A stretch of DNA of 64,000 nt, taken from assembly GCA_034509925.1 (NCBI GenBank), contig CM067529.1, positions 5,897,001 through 5,961,000 of the forward strand. Reading direction: 5' to 3'. Below the pieces are notes generated by a model. It saw nothing but the letters and a program-made list of their open reading frames with translations, did not search any database and had not been told where the DNA came from. Origin of the DNA: Hirudinaria manillensis (Eukaryota; Annelida; Clitellata; Hirudinida; Hirudinidae). The translations under genes were made by a program, and so were the position numbers. Position 1 is the first letter of the stretch. Each line of letters opens with the position of its first letter. Positions 1 to 12,462 of the stretch are shown piece after piece.

Positions 1-2056
1 ATTCAAAGTGTTATCTTGGTTTCATTAGTACCTGTAATGGGTGCTTCTTACTAAATCTCCTTTCAAGTCTTGTGCCATTACCAAATCTAAGTAGAATTCT
101 GATATTGTCTCCTTGCAGACCATCTGGCTCAGGGAGTAGCTTTGACCTCATTTCATCTTTAATCTTTTCCTTCTCCTAAGTTAAAGTTGTAAACACTTGT
201 TCCACTTTGCAAATAATGAATTTTGCATTATTTTATATCTTAATGCTTCAGCGCTGTTAATGTTTAAGTACTCTCATCGAGTACCACTTACAAGTAGTCT
301 CTGCTTTTCTTCTTCAACTTGTTTTCTTTCCTGCTCTTCCTTTTCTCTCCTAAGTGCTTCCTGGTATGTAATTAAGATACTATTAAGACGATCGTTGGAA
401 TTTTTCAAGTGTTTTTAAACATTAACAAATCTTTTTTACATGTCATGAACACAACCTTTCTGCGGTCAGCTGAAAGTGATCGATTATATTCTTCATCTTG
501 TGAAAGTCTTATTAGTCGGGCTGCATCTCTTTCCTGTCTTTTATACAAGTATATACAATTAATACAACAAATTAGGCAACAAAACAAGAGCTTAAAGTCG
601 ACCAGGCAGAGCTATGTTTCAATTTTGTATTAATTATACACACGACATATATGCCAATGCATAACCAGCTCTCTGTTTTATAAATATTTACACTTAATTT
701 ATGTTACCCACACATGCTTGGTGTATTCATTAACATAATTTCATACAATAGTTATCAACTCTATAACAAATACCAAACCCAAACAGTCAGTTGACATACT
801 TGTCAATTTTTGCTTCATCCATATGTATCTGATTGTCATTCATAACCCTCAACATTTTTGCCCTCAGCTCTGCATGACCTGAAATGTAAATGTTGTTATT
901 TTATATTCCAAATATATTAGGCATTAGTAAGGCTTTCAGTTTCTTTGTCTGCCTTTCTTGGACCCAAGGAACTAACCAATTTCACAACCAGGAAGCTTAA
1001 GAAGAATTATTGGTTGGTTATGCTTGAAGCCAATAAGGGCAAGAAAAGGGAAGATTCTTGCTCTCAGGGTTTGGCAAACTAAAATTAAAACGTTAAACTA
1101 AAATTATAACATTAGTTTATAATTTCAAAACTATTAAAAATGTCTAAAAAGCTCACAGAACCTCGTCTGCCCTCACTTGTCTGCAAGGAACATGCCCACA
1201 GCTTGCATTCAGAAGATTCAAAAAAGTTACCATCATTTAAATGATGCAAGGTTGACCTTAAAATAGAAATTAGTTAATATATATATATATGATACCAGAA
1301 CTTACTGAATGTTATTCAATAACCCAAAATTCAAATTCAAAAATTAACTAGGAATTAACTTATTAATTAACTAATTAACTTGTTGAAGTCCTTGATTATC
1401 TAATTGAAAAGATCAAAGAGATTACCTGCAGAAATTGAGACACTGGTCATCACTATTGTCATGCAAGTAAATCAAAGCATAATTGGGCTGCTTTTTCAAT
1501 GATTCCATTAGATCACCATAAGTGCAGCGTTCTAGGGGGAGGGATCTCTTCTGGCTTCCCTCACTTATTACATCATGAATTGAAGAATCAAGATAATCAC
1601 AGAATCCTTGGACTTCCAACGAAGGATCTGTTTCTGAAGGTTAATAAAACGATTAAATAACGTGGAGGCACTTCCAACACTGAGATGTTTCAAGTGCAAC
1701 ACTTAAAACTCTCATGTCAGCCTAAATTATTTTCGAGATATTAATACAATGTAAATCATTTAGAAGAAGTGCTTACCTTTAAAAGCATTCAATACAGCAC
1801 ATTCTGCAAAACAAACCAATTCAATAAATTAGTTTATCACCATTAAAAATATTTTAGTGAAACTAACTTGAGCTCTTCAGAGCATTCCAGAGAAAAAAAA
1901 GTATTTCAAGAATGGGGGATAGGATCCAGACAATCAATGTTTTTAAGTTATACATGGCTAAATTTGTGGGTTGGAGCTGGAAGAAATATGTGATATTCAA
2001 TTGAAGTGCGCAAATGTATCTTCGCTGGTTGTTGAATAATAAAGTTACATCCACTT
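1..2056 (-). CDS. FAF2: FAF2/UBXD8-like UBX-domain protein, 3' end beyond window
   Basis: This is the ER and lipid-droplet adaptor that recruits p97/VCP in ER-associated degradation. On the minus strand I place exons at about 2056-1868, 1804-1777, 1633-1426, 1256-1162, 1078-977, 878-800, 537-456, 360-292 and 175-32. In order they give a hydrophobic hairpin-like stretch (VWILSPILEILFFLWNAL), a thioredoxin-like UAS domain (ALIYLHDNSDDQ, FPFLALIGF), a charged coiled coil (QDEEYNRSLSADRRK, EEQERKQVEEEKQRL), and the start of the UBX domain (RILLRFGNGTRLERRF). The membrane hairpin before UAS points to FAF2 rather than FAF1. The remaining UBX exon(s) lie left of position 32. I did not find the 5' exon(s) that should carry the start and the UBA domain. 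The exon beginning near 2056 fits FAF2 poorly except for its hydrophobic part. Confidence 0.87.
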
Positions 2057-3058
2057 CTTGAAAATAACCACGATTTAACAAAGAATTTTAGATATTGCGG
2101 AAACAAGTAATATCTCTAGACGGCACTACCAACCTGTAAACAAGCATATGTGGTTTGATATAAAGGGATGGGCGATTCTTATAATATCTATTTCGTAATA
2201 GTGACAATTTACGACTAAAAAATCACATTTTGACAGAAATGATTAGCTAAAAATTAAATCAGCTGCAGATTGGTTTTTGGGTATTAAAAAATAGCGATCG
2301 CCAATATTACCAGTAATAAACTGATATCAGTCTATCGATTAAAATAGATAAGAGAGATACAATTACATGATTAAACCACCGTTAATCTTATTTCAAAGGT
2401 CTACGGTCCCATTTTGCAGCACACAATGCGGAAAATTTTATTGTTTTTTGAGTTTGAAGTTTTTGAGAAATTTATGAGAAAATAATTTACAAGCTTATTA
2501 TAGTTCTTTAGTCTACATGTATTAAAGTTTACTAGACATATTCTCCTCCACCCTCAAATAGTCTGCTTAAGCAATCAACCATGACCAGTTCACACCATGC
2601 TTCAAAAGCTTGAGAATATTACTTCTAAAATAGCGATTAGCTTTTAATATTCTTAATTGGGAGGCTATCTGGCCAGATTTGTAACGGGAAAACTGACACG
2701 AAACCAGATCACGAATTTCGAGGTATTCTAAAAATACTCTCGCTAATCCCAGAGCAGCTGTGAATGATTTACGATGGAAACATCAACACAACAGGTGAGT
2801 CAGAATTGGAGACTGGGGCTGAAGGCGTTGTACAAGGATATTGCTTATCTAACATTTATTTACAGCTGTGGAATAAATCATTTGCATGAAATCCTATCGT
2901 TCGAAGTTAAGATTTGAGATCAACGAAATTGATGCGCATTATAATCTTTTCAGGCTCGGTATTTTTTTCTGACTGGAAGACACAATAAATATATCTTTAT
3001 ATATAAGTCGATGTAATTAATTCAAATAATTGAAAAATCGTAATGGTAAACTGACTCG
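2057..3058. other. intergenic, between FAF2 and the orphan gene
   Basis: This AT-rich stretch lies between a minus-strand and a plus-strand gene. It should hold the missing FAF2 5' exon(s) and the promoters of both genes. I see no long reading frame and no recognisable element. Confidence 0.4.
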
Positions 3059-6000
3059 ATGGATGTTTATTTAAACGAGTCATCTATTTCAAAGGCATTT
3101 CAAAGACCTGCTTATTCAAATGCTCCATCCACCTCTAGAATTTCTGTTGCCCATGGCACAAACCATTTTGGAGACACTGATTTTCTTGAATCTGACCGTA
3201 AAAGCTCAACCTTTACAGCCACAAATAGATCTTCAGTTCCAAATAAGGAAATCAAAGTCAAGCAAGAGGAGCAGGATAAAGGCATCTGGAGCTTTTTTAA
3301 AAACAAATTAAAGCCAAAGAAGAAAGAAAAGTACAACCTTATTAGTTATGTTGAATCAAATGGGAGACAGGATCAAGTCCTATGCAATCGTAACAATAAT
3401 GAACCCTTGTTTGGCCATACTTCTAATTACGATTTTCTTAGAGAACAGTGCCGACCATTCCACAAAGAAACTAAATTTCGAGCAAGCACCATCGATAGCA
3501 GAAGGCTCTACTCAAAAACAAATCAAATACTTTTGAGACAAAGAAGAGACGAAAGATTTATAGCAACAGAAAAGACAAGAGATCATCGACCAAATGTATG
3601 TTTTGCTACGTCACCATGTTAAATTATTAGACAATGATATTAATAAATTAATGCATGCATCTCATAGCTTTTCTATCTCTGCAATGGTACTGCTGAAAGA
3701 ATCGATCGCTGGCTAGCTGAAAGTGAAGCCTTCATGAGAGCAGGTCTTTGACTTTGAGATATTTTATTTCTTAGTCTTTATTATTTATTTTCTTTTACAT
3801 TTTTATAATTTAATGAACTACATTGATTATAAAGTGTTCAAAATAATTAATTGGAAAGTCTTTTAAACTGTTATTTTATAAAATAGGAACTTTATTTTAA
3901 ATTTTGTATTGGCATTTCAAATTATATAGTAAAATATAATTTTTAGTGTTTTTCTCATCATTTATGATAAAAATAATCTAGTGAAATCTGAATTAACAAT
4001 AGCAATTTGACTTCAGGTAATAATCAATCAACAATTGCCACTGCTGTTGTTAAATCTCACAGAAGGGTCAACCAACAGGTGCCAAAGCAGAGTGAAAAAC
4101 CAGAAAAGAGATTATTAACTTCACCAATCAAAGCAAAAGATGCAAGGATGCAAACCAGTTCCATCCAGCAACAAAAGAATTTCTATCTGTACAGCGATCA
4201 AACCTCAAAGAAACCAATTATAGCACAACATCTTTCTACAAATCTCTTTCGACAATCTAGCAGGTCTGCCAACCATCTTCCAGTCTTGAGGACAAAGCCT
4301 GAAACATTTCCAAATCATCAAAAGACCCGCCCACTTTCTCACTTCGAATGCCAAGAAATACCCTCCTTTAGTCAAGATTTTATAAACTTTCAGAAGCCTG
4401 CCAAATCAAACGCCGATTTAGATATTTCAGAAATACAAAATGTGATCAGTGCTGTGCCCACAACACCTGTAAACTCAACTGAATTGCCAACAAATAGTGA
4501 TCCATCGGTTGAAGTGGAAGGCAACATTGATTCATGTGGCCATGAAAATTTTAACGAAGTACCAAAATTTGATAAAACTAACAAAGTGAAATCTGTGGAA
4601 TCAATTCATGTAGATAAAGGTGCTGTTAATGTGCCACAATCTAGAGATGATGATTCAGTAAAAAGCAACTTGAGTAGAACTCCATCTTTCAGTTCTGAAT
4701 CATTGAATTTCTCCTGCAATGAATCATATTGCACAGATTACACTCCCTATGCTTTTGGAGACAAGAGGCCACACGTAAATTTATCACGTCATGAGGATTA
4801 CACAAGGGAAACTCCATTCTCTCACAAGTCTGAACCGAATGTTGACAAATTTACTTGTCCTGAGATGCAAATGTTTTCAAAAATTCAAACAGACAATAAT
4901 TTAAAGACAATTAGAAAATTTGTTTCTAGGGATGGATCAAAGTTTTACCATACTCCAAAAATGGCTAAATTTGTAACAACCATTTACTTGACTGGTGATG
5001 AATTCAATTCTGGCACAACAAACATGAATCCAGGAAATAACTTTGTTGAAACACATGAGCAGCATGCAACAAATTTTGATAGAGTTCCCTCCCTTCGATA
5101 CCACCAACCTTTTGATAAAAGAACTAAAACTCTAGCACAAAGATACCTGGAGGATGTTGCACATGGATCAAATAAGTTAGAAATTAAGGTCCAAGAAATT
5201 ATAAGCAAAGGCAAACTTAAACAATCAGATGTCCCTGTGGTTACACAGAAAGGATCCGAAAATCACGCAATGACTTCTGGGAAATGTGCCCCCAAAACAC
5301 AAAAAACTGACAAGAAGGAAGGCTTATGCCTAGATATTAACATTTTTGATTTAAAGACAAACTACAACAAAGAAGCAAATAATTTACAGAAAAGTATTCC
5401 CACCAGAGATGATTGTGATAAAGATGTGATAACAAGTGCTGAAGCAAGAAATAATTTACCATCAAACTTGTTTGAAGCTTCAAGAGATGCCAGTAAGATG
5501 TGCTGCTTAAACAAAATCACTAAGGTTCAAGAAACTGGATCTCCATTCATTAGTGATTCACCAATAAGTGAAGGGAGACAACTTTTCAAAAGTGAATCCC
5601 TAAATGAAAATGTTTTATTTGTTCAACCTGCACATTCTCAGAGTTCTGAACTCACTGGAAAAAAACCTAAATTTGAGATGCTCACTGACAAATCAAGCAC
5701 TCCTGAAGTTAATAAATCAGAAGACAAAAGTGAGCTTTTATTTCATCAACAAATTTTAGAAAAGCATTTGTGTTTGGAAACCAAGCATTCATCTAGAGAA
5801 ATGGAATCTGATTGTGAAAGTGATAAGGAATCATCTGAAGTATTTGATGAGGCAGCATCTCAATTTAATAATGATGTGAATGAAAGATTACAAGTGATAA
5901 AAAGAATTCCTTCAAAGATTGTAGGCAGTGAAAGACAATCACCTCCACTAAACAGCTTCACAAGTAGATCAACTTTGTCTCTGTTTGAGGAATTGCATGA

Positions 6001-6472
6001 TTTTTCCCCTGAATCTCTCCCAAATGTAGAACCTGTTATCCAGTCCACATTCGAACAGCCAATGGAAAGAAAGGAAGTAGGCAACATAGAAACACAAACA
6101 CATTGTTTTGAAAAACCAATTTCTCCTTCAAGTGACAGCTCTCAGCTCCTACATGGCTCCGATGCCAGCAAAAACTTCAACGAGCCACTTTTAGACCTTC
6201 GGGCATTCATGACAGTGAAACACAACGATCATGCCAGGATTTTTGATCTCTGTTTTGGAAACTCACCACCCTTCACCAATACTTCAATATCACCAGAACC
6301 TAATGACAAGGATCTCACAAGTACCCAAAGTACTGATTGGAAAAGTATGGAATCACTTTGTTGTAAAGATTCCGGACCATTTTATGACTCGTCTCAAAGC
6401 CATTCCGGAAAGGACACTGTCATTTCCAATATGCACCAATCAAGCAAGAGCTTTTTATGTGTAAATTTGTAA
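3059..6472 (+). CDS. large disordered orphan protein, 3 exons
   Basis: I do not recognise this gene. Three exons, 3059-3595, 3668-3743 and 4017-6472, join in frame to 1,022 residues. The second exon adds a compact helix-like motif (ERIDRWLAESEAFMRA). The start is the first ATG after an in-frame TAA at 3047. The protein is rich in Ser, Asn, Lys and Glu, with no membrane segment, signal peptide or folded domain that I can see. A basic patch near residue 85 (KNKLKPKKKEK) could be a nuclear or membrane-binding signal. The last exon, 2.46 kb and uninterrupted, looks intrinsically disordered, with many short Ser/Thr-Pro and acidic patches. A cytoskeletal or signalling scaffold is possible but is a guess. 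The gene itself is well supported by the length of the open frame. Confidence 0.8.
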
Positions 6473-6640
6473 TGAACTTTAAACCCCTGTGAGGGAACTA
6501 AATTACTTCAAAATTATTGGAGTCTGCTTTGAAATTATCATCACAATTCTTATATATTTGGTTGTGGATGTTATCGCCTTTGTTTTGATACTAGAATATT
6601 CATAAACAAGTAACTGACAAGAATTATTATTATTAGTAGA

Positions 6641-6646
6641 AATAAA
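6641..6646 (+). terminator. candidate poly(A) signal of the orphan gene
   Basis: This is an AATAAA hexamer about 170 bases after the stop at 6472. A single hexamer in AT-rich DNA is weak evidence. Confidence 0.3.
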
Positions 6647-7348
6647 TTTTGACATCATTATATTGTTACTATGAACTAAGTATCAACTTTTCACTTAAGA
6701 GAAGTATGAGCAGGATTTGGTCAACATAATGTGTTGTCCTTAACATTAAATCAGTTAGCTTCCCTAGCCCAACATAAGAGCTAATCCATACAGATACTGT
6801 TTAAACTTTTATTTACATCTTGTGATTTAGCAAATCTTTTATCTACTTTCCTGTAGATCCATTTTTCTTTTTAAAATGCTTGTATAATTTTAATGTTTGT
6901 CTGCAAAATTAACAACTGGCTTTGAAGAAACAAGTTCAAAGTTTTCTTTTCACAATTTTTGACATAAATTAATCCTGAAAATGGAAGTCTTAAAAACCTT
7001 CAAAATTACAAAGATTTACTTGGCTAGTTCAGCTGATCCCCAAGAACCTAATTTGGTCCTTCACATTATTAGATACAACATAATGATCAATATAACATGT
7101 TATAAGCACATATCAAAACATCAATTATAAAAAAAAAAACTCAAAATAGAAACATTGCTACTGACTTAACTCAGAATGCAGAAAATAAAATCTAATAAAA
7201 TAGCAAATTCTTTAAAATGCACTTACATTGCTAGACTAATTTTTATAAATATGTACATCACGTTCCAGCAAATATATTTTACAAGTTTTGTAACACGAAA
7301 ATCATATTCAGCATTTGCCAATTTCTCTAGAAACTAAATATACGTAGT

Positions 7349-7384
7349 TTATATATATAGCAGCTTTTTATATATATAGCAGCA
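7349..7384. repeat. tandem duplication of a TA-rich 16-mer
   Basis: TTATATATATAGCAGC occurs twice, separated by a few T residues. It lies in the 3' flank of the TBC gene. Confidence 0.6.
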
Positions 7385-7648
7385 CACATTCAAGGAATGT
7401 GAGGCCTGAATAATGAGCCCACAGAAGCAAGTCATATTTTTAAGCATTTCACACATTTAACCTAAAGATGAAAATCACACTCACTTGAAAGATACCAACT
7501 GAAAATATCAAAGTTTTTCACAAACTAGCACAGTTAACTTACAAAAACAAAACTTATGCAGCACACATTCATATCGATGCAGGGTTGTATATTTTAGAAA
7601 ACTAAACTTCCAAAAGGTATACGATTAACAAAACTGAAAAAATCTGGT

Positions 7649-10600
7649 TTAGAAGCGAGTATAAGAAACAGGAGCTTTCTTTACCATGGCTTTACTCGGT
7701 GGACTAGAGAGTACGTTCTGAATCTGTTCCTTCTTATTTAAAATCAAGGGAGGGGCCAGATTATTAGATCTGATGCTTGTTACAGGACTTCCAGTCCATA
7801 TCCTGGTCACCCCTTTGTAATCGGGATGGTACAGACCGGTATCGATCAGAGGCTTTGAAGAAACAAAACGATGCGTTCTTTCGCATGCCAAATCGGACGT
7901 ACTGTGGTGGAAGTGGTTTCGGTCGCTTTGCAAATTTGTAGCAGCAGCGGAGAATCCTGGGTTTCTTAAAACTTCGCTCGATCCTCTGGCAGAACTTACC
8001 GACAGGAAACCCTGGCGTCGAGAATCACCTCCTAGGTTAATCTGCTCGTTGATTTTCTGGGTTGGGGAATTTGGAAAAACTGCATCATATTTATTGTTGC
8101 TTACAATTACATCTTTTTCCTCTCCAATCATCACCACAGAAACTCCTTGCTTTGTTGCTGCATTACTTTGGTCACGCTGAACATTTTTGTGTTGAAGTTT
8201 CTTGCCAAGGTAAGAAGAATTTAAAGAGGTATTCTTTCTAAAAGCTCCATACATGTGAGGTCCAGAAGATGATGAAGGAGCTAAGATCTGATTGGTCTGA
8301 GGATACTCTTGAAAGTGCTTTATTCCAGGAGGTGAAGCATTTCTGACATTACCAGAAGACTGACTATAAGGCATTATATGACTGATAACTGGCTCTGAAT
8401 GGTTGATATGATCAGCTTTTAAATTATAAGGCACAGTATGATTATCTTTCACCATGTAATTAGTACTAGAAGGAATAGTGTTATAAAATGCAAGTGCATT
8501 TTGTATGGAATCTTTATTGTGCAGATGCAAGCTTTCTGGAACAATACTTGAATGGTATAGATTCGGTTTTGGCAGAATGTTTGGTTTGTTGGTCTTCTGA
8601 GTGTCACTGTGGTCAAAAGTTTCAATAGCCAGTTCCTCTCCTTTATTTTTATCATCATCTTCTGGCTAAATAACAAAAGAAATATTTGCACAATATTATG
8701 AGTGTATTCATAGCTAAATTATATTAAATATATGTTAATATATGTTATGTATAATATATTATATTAGTCAGTAACAGTAAGTACAACTTTCAAACATTAT
8801 TTCGAATGCCTTAAAGAGCCAGATTGCCATTTGCACAACTTTAACTCTTCAAAATTTAAATTCTCATTAATCAATATATACACTTGCCTAATATATTATA
8901 TGTTCAATTTAAATCTAAAACAATCAAATTCTTTAAAACAAGACCAGAGCAAATTATGAGACCATAAGACTTGGCACTTGGACCCTGGCACTAACCATTT
9001 GGGTAACCTCATTTGATCCATTGAGAGTGTCTGGACTCCCACGGCCATCTTTGTTTACCTTAGAAGAGAGATCATCATCCCCTTCGTAAAAGCTGGTATT
9101 GTCGTAATCGTGACTAGCAAGGGAGGTGCAAGAGCTCAGTCCGTCATCTGCCTGTTGCCTCAGACGGAAGAGAGGACTATTGTCAGATTTGTCTGCTAGG
9201 TCATCAAAGCATTCCAGAGATAAAAACCTGAAATTAAAATTCGCTCGGGTCAAGACTTGTTGTTTTTTGCAGGTCATCACGATTACTGTTAAAATTGCCA
9301 CGAGCAACATCTACCTGTCCACGGTTCTCCACCCGCTTTCGTTTTCCTTGATGAGAAGATCCACTCCGAGTTCCGGTCCCCCGTCGGCAGGTATGCTGAC
9401 TCGGGTCTTTTTAAAAAATATCTTCGATAATTAAATCGATTAAAAGAGAATTTAGGTAATCCTCGATTATTAAATGTATTCCATTGCAGAAGGACTTTAA
9501 GGCAACTAAGGTTTCAACCCTCATTACCATTTTAACTAAGTATTTTAGCTAAATGTTTATTTATTAAAGAATGATGTAAAGCTAAAATATCATAATGAAT
9601 TGATGTTAATCTTAAAAACATGTCTCACAGATTTTAAATTGGCAGCAGCACCATTCATAGAAGCCCTCGATGCGGGTGCCGCATCTCGGGGGGTTTGGGG
9701 TGGCAAAAAAGAGCCGAGCTTCTTGGTGAATTCCTCGGTTCCCGGGGGCTTTTTTGGAATGAGTTTGTTCGACTGCCTCAGCTCGTTCATGCTCAGCTTT
9801 AAAGTTCGAATCACCACTTCGTCGCCACAGCCAAAATCTTCGGCCAAATCGGACTGAAAGAACCTCAGTATTTCTTCTTCTGATAACTTCAGTAACCTCT
9901 CTGTTTTTAAATGACCATGAAGCTCATGATTATCCTTTTAGTTAATGATCTAATCTAAGATGGCCAACAAACTATCATTGTGTAAATATTGTGTTATGCT
10001 ACAGTATGCTACATGCACCACAACTACACTACATATAAGCAACACAATGAAAATGAAAAGCCATAAGCCTTGTTGCAGGCCTAAATGCCACTCAAACTTA
10101 TATGCTTATATCCTCCAATATGCCAAAATTTCAACAAATTGAAAACATTGAAAAGATAATGCACTAAAGGTACTAAATAATAAATTCTTTAGTACCTCTC
10201 TGTAGACGAAGTATAGTGAAAGCAACAGCAATCAAAACACCTTCACCTTCCCAAATATAAATATCCCAAAACCTGAGAGCCAAAGAAAATGGTACCTACA
10301 ATCAATTGAAACAAATAATTTTAAAAAAATCATTTGAATCAATTAAAACTGGTTCCAAGCATGAATGACTACTACTCCACTAAAGTAGGAGTACCATATT
10401 TTCAAAAGAGCTGAGAATAAAATGCAATAGCTGTTAAATATTTGAAATTAAAAAACGTAGATTGAAGCAGCAAAACTATGCCCGGTAAACTTTTTCATTA
10501 TGAATATATTTTCAGATTAGTATTTGCAGATGAGTTATTAACCAATTGAATAAATGGTTCTAACTCTGTCAAGAAAACACTGCATAAACCATTTGATGCA

Positions 10601-12462
10601 GAAGCTCATTGTGTGGATGTTATTCTTGTCCTAATAAACCAAAAAAGAATAAAAAGCTCCAACTTAAATAATATATATATATATAGTAACATAATGTTAA
10701 CATAATAAAAACATGTATTACGTATGTAATGTATGTATTACAATTATGTAATCATAAAGACTGTCCATACCAAATGCTTTTTAACTTTTTTAACATTCTT
10801 CCTCATTATTTCATCATGGTGATCCTTGAATCTAATTAACTTTGGAAAACTTGGAAGGAAAAATCCTGTAAATAATAACCAGTGAGTCAAATGGGCATTG
10901 TGCCCAATTGGATAACAAAGCACACTTTTAAGAGATTACAAAAAAAATCAATCAATAATGTCAGATTCTTACCTCTCATACTGTGCTTCTCATTAGTCAT
11001 TAGGACTGCAAAACACCAAAATGCTTCCTGAAAAAAATAGCAAATTGCCAGAAATTCAATTTAAAATGTTTAATACATAATTATTTCAATTTACAAAGAG
11101 TTTCAAACTAAATCTTAAATTCTTAAAGATTTACTTCTTCATTCATGAACATCAGAAGCAAAGCTGCAACTTCACTCATTCCTTGGCAGTAACCCACATC
11201 CTCGTCATATAATGAGTATGCACACAGAACATTGAACAGGGCCTGCTGCCTTAAATATGCAAGTATGTAATTCAAATATAACAAGCTGTTACTTTAAAAA
11301 AAAATTAAATCATATCAAATTCAAAGTTCTTGTCTGCTTGTGGAAATTTTGATGCCAAGACATCATAATTTTCCTTAACTCCTTGCTCGAAGCATCATAA
11401 ATAAACTAACAGAAATGATATATAATAATAATTTCATATAACAATCATAAATTTACTTGAAGTCGTAGCGTTTCCTAAACATGATGTGTTCCCTAAAAGT
11501 CCTGTTTATGTCCAAATCAATCTGCTTGACATATGTTGACCATTTCTTCGACAAATCTCTCATTTTCTATTCACAAAAGCATGCAGCATATTTATTATAT
11601 AAACATTTTTACTATTTGTATATTCACATCAAGCAAGATTTCATATAAAAAATAACTAACCTCATAAACCCCTTGGTTCTTTTTTTGGACATTCTTGATG
11701 TCCAGCATGAGACACCAAGCAACACCTCTTACTTTCTCTGGAATGCCTTTGTATGTTCTTTCAGTCACCTGGAGTGATGAGTGTAACTTTATAAATCAAT
11801 TGAATCAAATCAATGTTAATACAAACCTTGTTTGACTTGCAGGCTTTCTCCCACTGAAGTGAGTCTTTGGTCATTGCAAGCCACTTTTTTTCACGATTTA
11901 ATTTTGTCTCAATGATCTAAAATTAAATTAATTTCAAACCCTGTTTCTGCTTTTGTTCATTAAATTATGCTTAATAAATTTCAGCACTTGTACCAAAATT
12001 AATAAAAACTAATAAAAAATCTGCGCATCATAGTGTTGACATTGACATTAAACTAATTTAGGCATTCAAATGGCCAAGTGATGAAAAATTAAACATATCA
12101 TATCTAAAACTGTAAACCTTTGAATCCAATCTCACTATTTCTTCAGAATTTTTATCTGGGCTGTTATAAAAAAAATAAAATAAAACATTTTCATAAAATC
12201 AATGCATTTAAAAAAAGTAAGCATATACTAACTGGATGAAGCCATAATGATCAGTAACGTGATAAACCTCAAAAGATGGATCCTCCCATTCATCTATTTC
12301 TACACCTTTTTCCCGTCCCTAAAAATGTAAAAGTTTATGCAACAACATTGTGAATGAAACACAAGTAATGATCAATTAAGTTTATAGTGATTACCGCTTC
12401 ATATCTGGCAACAATTTCTTCCTGTTCCCTTATTTCATTATGGGTCCTTATTTGTTCACCCT
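7649..12462 (-). CDS. USP6NL: USP6NL/RN-tre-like TBC-domain Rab GTPase-activating protein
   Basis: This protein stimulates GTP hydrolysis by Rab GTPases. The USP6NL group acts on Rab5/Rab43 in endocytic and Golgi traffic. About 16 minus-strand exons read in order: [16 protein letters not shown]; the arginine-finger segment [28 protein letters not shown]; the glutamine-finger motif [76 protein letters not shown]. Then come the C-terminal TBC helices ending KKPPGTEEF. Both catalytic fingers are present. The tail, encoded by exons at 9227-8996 and 8665-7649 among others, is Ser-rich and disordered, as in this group, and ends SYTRF. The first exon I can place (12462) has a 3' splice site before [11 protein letters not shown], so the start codon lies upstream in an exon I could not identify. 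Confidence 0.9.

Larger units (their letters stand above)
6473..7648. other. convergent 3' flanks
   Basis: This is AT-rich sequence between two convergent genes and probably both 3' UTRs. AATAAA at 6641-6646 is a reasonable poly(A) signal for the plus-strand gene. There is no other reading frame or element. Confidence 0.5.
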
